Of a stretch of 40,142 nucleotides of DNA, positions 33,597-40,142 are shown one piece after another. Below the pieces are notes generated by a model. It had not been told where the DNA came from, did no database searches, and worked only from the letters and a program-made list of their open reading frames with translations. The translations under genes were made by a program, and so were the position numbers. The stretch's first letter is position 1. The number at the start of each line of letters is the position of its first letter. The stretch comes from Candidatus Liptonbacteria bacterium. Its GTDB lineage: Bacteria; Patescibacteriota; Minisyncoccia; UBA6257; 2-01-FULL-56-20. The stretch is from assembly GCA_016204335.1 (NCBI GenBank), contig JACQKU010000016.1, forward strand, positions 1 through 40,142. Direction: 5' to 3'.

Positions 33597-35912
33597 ATGA
33601 GCAATATCAGAAATTTTGTAATAATTGCGCATGTGGACCACGGCAAGTCCACACTCGCCGACAGGTTTTTGGAGTTGACCGGCACGGTCGAGGCGCGCAA
33701 GATGGAGCCGCAGTATCTTGACAGGCTTGACCTTGAGCGGGAGCGGGGGATTACCATCAAGATGGCCCCAGTGCGGATGCACTGGAGGCCATCTCGCGGA
33801 TTATCGCAGATAGATACGCGGATTGACGCGGATAGCGGAAAGTTATTGTACGAGGATATTACGTACAAACTGAGAGGAGCGTTTTTCGCGGTTTATAATG
33901 CTTTAGGGCCTGGCCACAAAGAAGCGGTGTATCAAAATGCGCTTGAATTAGAATTTAAAAAATTAAATCTCTCATTTGAGAGAGAAAAGAGGATTGATGT
34001 GATATACGAGGATAAGAAAGTAGGTCTATATCAACCGGATTTTGTCATCGAAAGTAAAATCATTCTTGAACTTAAAGCTTTACCTTTTCTTGCCGAGCCG
34101 CCAAAGAAGCAGGCGTGGCATTATCTCAGAGGGTCAGAATATCGTTTGGCACTTCTGGTGAATTTCGGCAAGAAACTTGAGATTGAACGAATCGTCTATG
34201 ACAACATCCGCGAACATCCGCGTCCTGATCCGCGTGAATCCGCGCAGGTTGAGGAGTACATCCTCAACCTGATTGATACGCCCGGCCACTCTGATTTTTC
34301 CTACGAGGTTTCGCGCGCGCTCGCGGCGGTTGAAGGCGCGATTTTGTTGGTGGACGCGACCAAAGGCATTCAGGCGCAGACACTTTCCAATTTCAGGATG
34401 GCGCGGAACGCAGGGCTAAAAATAATCGGCGCGATAAATAAGGTGGACTTGAATCCGCCGGATGCGGAAAAAGTAAGAGGGCTTCTCGCCGATTTGTTAG
34501 ATGTTCCGAAAGAGGAAATTTTCCGGATTTCCGGGAAAACGGGCGAGGGCGTATCCGACTTGCTTCGGGCAATTGTCGAGAAGATGCCCTCGCCCTCGCA
34601 GATTGAATCCGCGATGCCCGCGAGGGCATTGATTTTCGATTCGCTCTACGACGACCACAAAGGCATCATCGCGTTTGTGCGGGTGTTTGACGGGGAATTC
34701 AAAGCGGGGGATGATGTCCGATTTGTCGCCGCGGACAACGAGCTGAAAATAAAAGAAGTCGGCTATTTCGCGCCCGAGCTGAAATCCGCGTCAAAACTTT
34801 CGGCAGGGGAAATGGGATATATCGTGACGGGCATCAAAGAACCGGCGCTCGTCAAAATAGGCGACACAGTAATTGCGAATCCACGCGAAATTTCTACGCG
34901 AAAAGATGCGAACAGTATTAGCAAAGTTTCGCCTACCAATTCGCGAGGTTTCGCGTCGTGGGCTCTGCCCGGTTACAAGGAGCCGGCGCCTGTAGTGTTC
35001 GTTTCTTTTTATCCGGACGGAAAAACGAAATTCGAGGATTTGAAGCGCGCGTTCGAGCGGTTGAGACTGACAGATTCGTCTTTAAGTTTCGAGCCGGATT
35101 CGAGCGAAGCGCTTGGCAGGGGACTCAAAGTCGGATTTCTCGGCCAGCTTCATTTTGAAATCGCCGGAAGCCGACTCGAACGGGAATTCGGTTTGAGTTT
35201 TTTGACGAGTTTTCCTTCGATAGCGTACCGGGTATCCGCCAAAGGCGGATCCGCCTCGGGCGGAAAAGAAACATTGATAACCGTGAAAGACGCACATGAA
35301 TTTCCAGACGACCCGGAAGCGGTTTTCCAGCCGATGATTAACGTGGAAATTTTCACGCCGCCGGCTTACGTAAGCCAGATTATGATTTTGAAAGAACCGT
35401 TTTATCTCGAAATAGGGGATATCAAGAATATCGGCGATAATGTTTTGATTCAGGCGAAAATGCCTCTCGCGGAGCTGATGAGGGATTTTGACGACAAGCT
35501 GAAATCCGCGTCTGCCGGATTCGCTTCGTTCAGTTACGAACTTGCCGGAGAGGAATTGGCGGATGTGGAGAAGCTCGAGATTTTGATAAACGACGAGCCG
35601 GTGCCGGCGCTCACGAGAATCGTTTTCAGGGCGGAAGCGGAGAGAGAAGGAAGGGCCTCCGTGGAGCGGCTCAAAGAGCTTTTGCCGGGTCAGCAATTTT
35701 ATCAGGCGCTTCAGGCGCGGGTGCGCGGCAGAATAGTCGCCCGCGAGACGATTCCGGCGCTCAGGAAAGACGTGACGGGATATTTATACGGCGGCGACAG
35801 GACGAGGAAAATGAAACTTTGGAAAAAGCAGAAAGAAGGCAAGAAAAAATTACAGGAATCGTCGCGCGTGAGTTTGACTCCGGAAGTGTTCAGGGAGCTT
35901 TTGAAAAAATAG
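33597..35912 (+). CDS. lepA: Elongation factor 4 (LepA) with an in-frame GxxExxY-like domain insertion
   Basis: NIRNFVIIAHVDHGKSTLADRFLELTGTV, LERERGITIK, then after the insert YILNLIDTPGHSDFSYEVSRALAAVEGAILLVDA; C-terminal LepA domain GRIVARETIPALRKDVTGYLYGGDRTRKMKL. Confidence 0.93.
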   Translation: MSNIRNFVIIAHVDHGKSTLADRFLELTGTVEARKMEPQYLDRLDLERERGITIKMAPVRMHWRPSRGLSQIDTRIDADSGKLLYEDITYKLRGAFFAVYNALGPGHKEAVYQNALELEFKKLNLSFEREKRIDVIYEDKKVGLYQPDFVIESKIILELKALPFLAEPPKKQAWHYLRGSEYRLALLVNFGKKLEIERIVYDNIREHPRPDPRESAQVEEYILNLIDTPGHSDFSYEVSRALAAVEGAILLVDATKGIQAQTLSNFRMARNAGLKIIGAINKVDLNPPDAEKVRGLLADLLDVPKEEIFRISGKTGEGVSDLLRAIVEKMPSPSQIESAMPARALIFDSLYDDHKGIIAFVRVFDGEFKAGDDVRFVAADNELKIKEVGYFAPELKSASKLSAGEMGYIVTGIKEPALVKIGDTVIANPREISTRKDANSISKVSPTNSRGFASWALPGYKEPAPVVFVSFYPDGKTKFEDLKRAFERLRLTDSSLSFEPDSSEALGRGLKVGFLGQLHFEIAGSRLEREFGLSFLTSFPSIAYRVSAKGGSASGGKETLITVKDAHEFPDDPEAVFQPMINVEIFTPPAYVSQIMILKEPFYLEIGDIKNIGDNVLIQAKMPLAELMRDFDDKLKSASAGFASFSYELAGEELADVEKLEILINDEPVPALTRIVFRAEAEREGRASVERLKELLPGQQFYQALQARVRGRIVARETIPALRKDVTGYLYGGDRTRKMKLWKKQKEGKKKLQESSRVSLTPEVFRELLKK
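33791..34247 (+). mobile_element. GxxExxY-type (PD-(D/E)xK-like) domain bounded by inverted cgcggat-type repeats, inserted in frame into lepA
   Basis: ITYKLRGAFFAVYNALGPGHKEAVYQNALELEFKKLNLSFEREKRIDVIYEDKKVGLYQPDFVIESKIILELKAL...LALLVNFGKKLEIERIVYDN; boundaries cgcagatagatacgcggattgacgcggat / atccgcgtcctgatccgcgtgaatccgcg. Confidence 0.8.
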
Positions 35913-35937
35913 TATTTTGGCGTATCCTAAAGCAGTA

Positions 35938-36222
35938 ATGACGAAGATTATCGCCGCAATCGTTTTGGGACTTTTGATTGTCGTGCTCGGCAACGAGATA
36001 TATTTTTTTTGGAGCAAGAACAGGGCGGCGGAAACGCGGTATCGGGAATTGAAAATCGGACTCGACAAAGCCAAAGCGGATTACGGCCGTCTGGAGGAGG
36101 ATTTTAAGTATTACCTCAATCCGGCGAATCTCGAGAAAGAACTGCGCGCCCGCTTCAACTACCGCCAGCCCGGCGAGAATCTGATTATCATCGTTCCAAA
36201 GGCATCTTCAACCAACGAATAA
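35938..36222 (+). CDS. FtsB/DivIC-like septum formation initiator
   Basis: N-terminal TM, short coiled coil, DFKYYLNPANLEKELRARFNYRQPGENLIIIV. Confidence 0.8.
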   Translation: MTKIIAAIVLGLLIVVLGNEIYFFWSKNRAAETRYRELKIGLDKAKADYGRLEEDFKYYLNPANLEKELRARFNYRQPGENLIIIVPKASSTNE

Positions 36223-36264
36223 ATATTCCGGCTTTCACTGTCGAGTATAATTTACAGAATAATA

Positions 36265-36834
36265 ATGAAGTATAAACCGTATATCGTTTTTCTTTTGATT
36301 GCCAGCGTCGCTCTCTTTGTTATTCTTCTGATTTCTTTCGGCTATTATCCGATTGCCGCTGTGAACGGCCGGTTAATCAGCAAGCGGACATTTTTGAAGA
36401 ATTACGGAGCTGCTGCGGCGTACTATCAGAATGTTCTGAAAACGTATCAGCAAAATTCTCTTACGGAGAAAACCGCGAGCTCGGACGATATTCAGCGTTC
36501 GGTGCTGACCCAGCTTATTGAGAACGGCATCGTGGAAGCCGGAGCGCGAAAAGAAGCCGGGGCGGATTTAAACGCATTAGTTGAAGAAAAAATCAGTCAG
36601 GCGAGCAAAGAGCCGGGTTTCGACAAAGCGGTGCAAACGCTCTACGGAATGAATCTGGATGACTTCAAAAAAGAAATTCTAGCGCCGCAGGCGGAACGCG
36701 ACATTCTGACCGGACGGCTATTTCTCAAAGGCGGGAACATAGACGACTGGCTTCGTGACGCGAAAAAATCGGCGAAAGTTATTATTTTCTCGCCGCAGTT
36801 TCGTTGGAACGGAGATATTGTGGAGATGAGATGA
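36265..36834 (+). CDS. SurA-N-like (peptidyl-prolyl isomerase-type) membrane-anchored protein
   Basis: TM, then IAAVNGRLISKRTFLKNYGAAAAYYQNVL and helical SurA-N-like segment. Confidence 0.6.
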   Translation: MKYKPYIVFLLIASVALFVILLISFGYYPIAAVNGRLISKRTFLKNYGAAAAYYQNVLKTYQQNSLTEKTASSDDIQRSVLTQLIENGIVEAGARKEAGADLNALVEEKISQASKEPGFDKAVQTLYGMNLDDFKKEILAPQAERDILTGRLFLKGGNIDDWLRDAKKSAKVIIFSPQFRWNGDIVEMR

Positions 36835-37012
36835 AAATGGAAGTATGATGTTATAAGAACCAATGCGGGCGTAGTACCCGCCTGCGCGGGAGCTTCGGCG
36901 GGCAGGCGGTGGCTATACGTTAGCCCGCCTACCGGCAGGCAAGTTCCCAAGCCCCGCGCTAAAACAAGATTAATGCGAGATTAGTACAGTGGCAGTACGA
37001 TTGCTTCCCAAG

Positions 37013-37144
37013 CCGGGTAGTGAAAATGCGGTGGAAAATTTTGCAGGTGTAGTATAGTGGCAGTACGCGACCTTCCCAAGGTTGTGGCGTGGGTTCGATT
37101 CCCATCACCTGCTCTGCAAGAGCAATCGCATTTCTACTACCCGG
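37013..37144. mobile_element. MITE-like structured element, copy 3 (132 bp), inside the tRNA-Gly gene and carrying a whole tRNA-Gly
   Basis: CCGGGTAGTGAAAATGCG ... CGCATTTCTACTACCCGG; flanking CAAG at 37009-37012 and 37145-37148. Confidence 0.8.
37043..37113 (+). tRNA. tRNA-Gly (anticodon CCC), nested inside the element
   Basis: GCAGGTGTAGTATAGTGGCAGTACGCGACCTTCCCAAGGTTGTGGCGTGGGTTCGATTCCCATCACCTGCT, complete cloverleaf. Confidence 0.92.
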
Positions 37145-37370
37145 CAAGCAATAGACGCGAGTTCGATTCTCGTATCTCGCTCATTTCTTCGCTCATCACG
37201 GAGTTGCGAAACACATACCCGACAGACAAAAGATTAGTTTTACATTTTGGAATGCGTAGAGTCGGTAAGCGAAGAAGCGCGCTCCGTAATTCGAAAAGCG
37301 AAAGCGGGCCACAATGACAAAAATAAATTATACTTAACGCATGCTTTGAATGGCAGGCATAAATATATTT

Positions 37371-37850
37371 ATGAACCCGGAAAAATCAAATAAACCGCCG
37401 TTTCATTACCGTCTTCTTTGGGGAATTGTTTTGATTTTGGCGGCGATTAATGTTGCGCTTATTGTTATTTTGTTCAGATTTAAAAATCAGGTTGCCGATT
37501 CCGCAATGCAAGCGGCGAATATATTGCGACAGGCACAAGCGCTGTCATCGGATATTACGCTCGCCACCGACATAATGATTGATGATAAATTCAATATTCC
37601 AATCAAAACCGTCATCCCGATTAAAACAACCGTGAACATACCGGTGGCGATACCAATTATCGGCCAAACCGTAATTCTAAAAGTTCCCATAGATACAACC
37701 GTACCGATAGACATAGCCGTCAATATTCCCGTAAAAAAATCCGTACCCCTAAACGTTAAAATCAGCAATATGCCGTTCAACGGTATCTTAAACCAATTTC
37801 AAGATTGGTTGGCGGCGCTGGCGATTCGTTTTGGTTCCGGCGGAAAATAG
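37371..37850 (+). CDS. Membrane-anchored hypothetical protein with Pro/Ile-rich beta-like repeats
   Basis: TM then NIPIKTVIPIKTTVNIPVAIPIIGQTVILKVPIDTTVPIDIAVNIPVKKSVPLNV. Confidence 0.6.
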   Translation: MNPEKSNKPPFHYRLLWGIVLILAAINVALIVILFRFKNQVADSAMQAANILRQAQALSSDITLATDIMIDDKFNIPIKTVIPIKTTVNIPVAIPIIGQTVILKVPIDTTVPIDIAVNIPVKKSVPLNVKISNMPFNGILNQFQDWLAALAIRFGSGGK

Positions 37851-38035
37851 ACGCCGGCGCCGCCATCCGGAGGCCAAAACTATGCCCCGATATTCGGGGT
37901 GAACGGCTCAAATACCGGTAAATGAGCCGTTAGATAGTGAAATAAGAGAGAGCTTGTATCGCGAAATCGTGTCGGGGCGGGTTGTTTTAATGAGTCCGGT
38001 TTTCCATTTCAACTTCAATCTGTTAAAATCAAACG

Positions 38036-39079
38036 ATGAAAATTGATGGAGAGAGCGTCAGAAAATCGGCCTTGGAGGAGATAAAAAAAGCATCAATCCC
38101 TCAAGAGTTTGAAACAATAAGGATTAAATATCTGGGCCGGAAAGGGGCGCTGGCGGCGTTATTCGGCTCGCTCAAGGATTTTACGTTAGAGGAACGGCGG
38201 ACAGTCGGACCGAAATTGCAGGCGTTGAAAAATGAACTGGAAGAATTGGTGAACAAGAAACAAGAAACAAGAGACAAGAGACAAGGAGTAAGCGATATTG
38301 ACTTAAGCGCGCCGGGGAAGCGCGTGGAACGGGGGCATCTTCATCCGTTGACGCTTGTAGAGCGGGAAATCAGAAAAATTTTTCTCGGAATGAATTTTTC
38401 CATAATCGAGGGCCCCGAAGTTGAAAGCGAGTATTATAATTTTGACGTTTTAAATGTTCCGGCGAATCATCCGGCGCGGGAAATGTGGGACACGTTTTGG
38501 CTGAAACCGCGACCCGAAAAATCCGAATTCCATCCGAATGACCCGAATAAAACTTATAAACTTGCAAACGTATCAACTCATAAACTTTTGTTGAGAACGC
38601 ACACGAGTCCGATGCAGGTTCGTTATATGGAAACGCATAAACCGCCGTTCCAAATTCTGGTGCCGGGGCGGGTTTTCCGTTATGAAGCCACCGATGCCAG
38701 CCACGAAACGAATTTTTATCAGTTGGAAGGATTAATGGTGGGTAAAAATATAACGCTCGCCAATTTCAAATTCGTCGTTGAAGAGTTTTTCAAAAAGTTT
38801 TTTGCCGGACAAAAAATAGAATTCCGATACAGACCGAGCTATTTTCCGTTTGTCGAGCCGGGACTCGAGGTTATCGTTAAACTTGAAGGAAAATGGCTTG
38901 AAATGATGGGCGCGGGCATGGTGCACCCGAATGTGTTCGAACATGCCGGCTACAATCCCCGCGACTGGCAAGGGTTTGCTTTCGGAATGGGACTTGACCG
39001 CCTCGCGATGGTTAAGCACAAAATTCCCGACATACGGCTTTTTTACTCGGGCGATTTGAGGTTTATCCGCCAGTTTTAG
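38036..39079 (+). CDS. pheS: Phenylalanyl-tRNA synthetase alpha subunit
   Basis: IRIKYLGRKGALAALF, HPLTLVEREIRKIFLGMNF, LLRTHTSPMQVRYM, GRVFRYEATDASHETNFYQLEG, GMGLDRLAMVKHKIPDIRLFYSGDLRF. Confidence 0.96.
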   Translation: MKIDGESVRKSALEEIKKASIPQEFETIRIKYLGRKGALAALFGSLKDFTLEERRTVGPKLQALKNELEELVNKKQETRDKRQGVSDIDLSAPGKRVERGHLHPLTLVEREIRKIFLGMNFSIIEGPEVESEYYNFDVLNVPANHPAREMWDTFWLKPRPEKSEFHPNDPNKTYKLANVSTHKLLLRTHTSPMQVRYMETHKPPFQILVPGRVFRYEATDASHETNFYQLEGLMVGKNITLANFKFVVEEFFKKFFAGQKIEFRYRPSYFPFVEPGLEVIVKLEGKWLEMMGAGMVHPNVFEHAGYNPRDWQGFAFGMGLDRLAMVKHKIPDIRLFYSGDLRFIRQF

Positions 39080-39602
39080 TTAAGTTATAAGTTCATAAGT
39101 TGGTAAGTTTTGAAGTTTAAGTTTGCAAATTAATCCAATGGCGACCGGACTAGATAATTTAAAAATTTATAAGATGGCAGAAGAACTTGAATTGAAAGTT
39201 TTTAATTTAACGAAGTTATTTCCCCGCGATGAAAAATTCAGGAGCGTTGATCAATTAAGAAGATCGTCATCATCTGTTACAAATAATATTGCGGAGTCCT
39301 ATAATAAGCGTTCGCTAAAAGAGAAAATTAGGATACTGCATGATATAGCAAAAAGCGAAGCAGAAGAAACAAAACGTAATTTAGCCATTTGCATAAAGAA
39401 AGAATTTCACAGCGATGATAGAATCGTAGAGGATTACACAGAGCTAATTAAAGCAATAAGCGGTTATGTTAGATTTCTTAAGAATACAGATCAATCTAAA
39501 AAAATTTATAGGTTAATAAGTTTGTAAGTTTTATGGAAGAATTTGGAAGTTCATTATTGTAACAAACTTTCTAACTTAAAAACTGAAAAACTTAAAAACT
39601 AA
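39078..39602 (+). mobile_element. Four-helix-bundle gene bounded by inverted aagttataagtt-type arrays, inserted between pheS and pheT
   Basis: Left array gttaagttataagttcataagttggtaagtttt; right array ends aactttctaacttaaaaactgaaaaacttaaaaact (opposite orientation). Confidence 0.55.
39138..39527 (+). CDS. Four-helix-bundle protein (23S rRNA intervening-sequence protein type)
   Basis: LDNLKIYKMAEELELKVFNLTKLFPRDEKFRSVDQLRRSSSSVTNNIAESYNKRSLKEKIRILHDIAKSEAEETK. Confidence 0.88.
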   Translation: MATGLDNLKIYKMAEELELKVFNLTKLFPRDEKFRSVDQLRRSSSSVTNNIAESYNKRSLKEKIRILHDIAKSEAEETKRNLAICIKKEFHSDDRIVEDYTELIKAISGYVRFLKNTDQSKKIYRLISL

Positions 39603-39603
39603 T

Positions 39604-40137
39604 ATGAAGTTTTCCTATCCGCTCATCAAAAAACTTTTATCCGAAGCGCCGCCGAAAGCGAAACTTGCTGACGGCTTGAATTCCCATTCGCTTGAAACCG
39701 AAAATCTTGACGGCGATCTCTTCGATATCAGTTTGCCTTCGAACCGTTATTCGGACGCGGCGTCGCACCTTGGCATCGCCCGCGAGGTTGCGGCGATTTT
39801 CGGCTCAAACCCCCACACCAAATTTGGTGTGGGGGTAAAACTGAAAAATCCGGTAAAAACAATCGTGGACCCGCCGACCGACAGAGGATTTCTCGAAGTG
39901 AAGGTTGAAGACGGAAATTTTTGTCCCCGTTATGCGGCGAGGTATTTTGAAAATGTGAAAATAGGCAATTCGCCGGCGTGGATGCGGGAAATTCTCCATA
40001 CCTGCGGCCTGAAGCCGATTAACAACGTCGTCGATTTGATGAATTTCGTGATGCTTGAAGTTGGACAAGCACTGCATGCTTTTGACTTCGATAAAGTCAA
40101 ATGCATTATATTCAAAAATCAAATATCAAAAATCTAA
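39604..40137 (+). CDS. pheT: Phenylalanyl-tRNA synthetase beta subunit, N-terminal part; ORF closes prematurely near the window edge
   Basis: MKFSYPLIKKLL..., LPSNRYSDAASHLGIAREVAAIFG, NNVVDLMNFVMLEVGQALHAFDFDKVK then IIFKNQISKI*. Confidence 0.85.
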   Translation: MKFSYPLIKKLLSEAPPKAKLADGLNSHSLETENLDGDLFDISLPSNRYSDAASHLGIAREVAAIFGSNPHTKFGVGVKLKNPVKTIVDPPTDRGFLEVKVEDGNFCPRYAARYFENVKIGNSPAWMREILHTCGLKPINNVVDLMNFVMLEVGQALHAFDFDKVKCIIFKNQISKI

Positions 40138-40142
40138 ATTAA

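Larger units (their letters stand above)
36975..37181 (+). tRNA. tRNA-Gly (CCC) gene interrupted in the anticodon loop
   Basis: Exon halves GCGAGATTAGTACAGTGGCAGTACGATTGCTTCCCAAG (36975-37012) and CAATAGACGCGAGTTCGATTCTCGTATCTCGCT (37149-37181) reconstitute a 71-nt cloverleaf: acceptor GCGAGAT/ATCTCGC, anticodon arm ATTGC-TTCCCAA-GCAAT. Confidence 0.85.

Noticed and set aside
33597-35912. Intein in LepA
   Set aside because: The inserted segment lacks intein splice motifs (no Cys/Ser at the start, no HN at the end) and instead resembles the GxxExxY family.
37013-37144. Group I intron in tRNA-Gly
   Set aside because: Only 132 nt and filled by a tRNA; no recognisable group I core. The termini match two elements at start codons of protein genes.
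1-40142. CRISPR array or rRNA operon
   Set aside because: No regularly spaced identical repeats and no 16S/23S/5S signatures were seen.

Overview
This window looks like a Candidate Phyla Radiation (Patescibacteria/Parcubacteria-like) chromosome segment. It is dense in housekeeping genes: infB, rbfA, gyrB, secE-nusG-rplK, tmk, gatB, miaA, thrS, serS, alr, an ftsQ-like gene, lepA, pheS and the start of pheT. It also carries a riboflavin kinase/ribE/ribH cluster, a MacB-type efflux operon, a CAP-domain protein, a GT39-like transferase, a DUF4012 protein and tRNAs for Leu, Cys, Ser and Gly. The most unusual content is small structured insertions. (1) A family of ~130-140 bp elements has long covarying terminal inverted repeats (CCRGGYAGTGAAAATKCG / CGMATTTCTACTRCCYGG) and 4-bp flanking duplications. 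Two copies sit exactly on start codons (serS, ftsQ-like). A third sits in the anticodon loop of a tRNA-Gly gene and itself encloses a complete second tRNA-Gly. An architecturally similar element sits on the rbfA start codon. (2) LepA carries an in-frame GxxExxY-type domain bounded by inverted 'cgcggattaacgcggat' repeats. ORF-less versions of this repeat are inserted in frame in the ftsQ-like gene, the GT39-like gene, miaA and gatB. (3) A four-helix-bundle (23S rRNA-IVS-type) gene bounded by inverted 'aagttataagtt' arrays lies between pheS and pheT, and pheT itself seems to be cut at the window edge. (4) A PaaX/Cas2-like regulator gene is flanked on both sides by identical-length (38 bp) concentric double palindromes. 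All calls come from reading the sequence and supplied ORFs; no database search was run.
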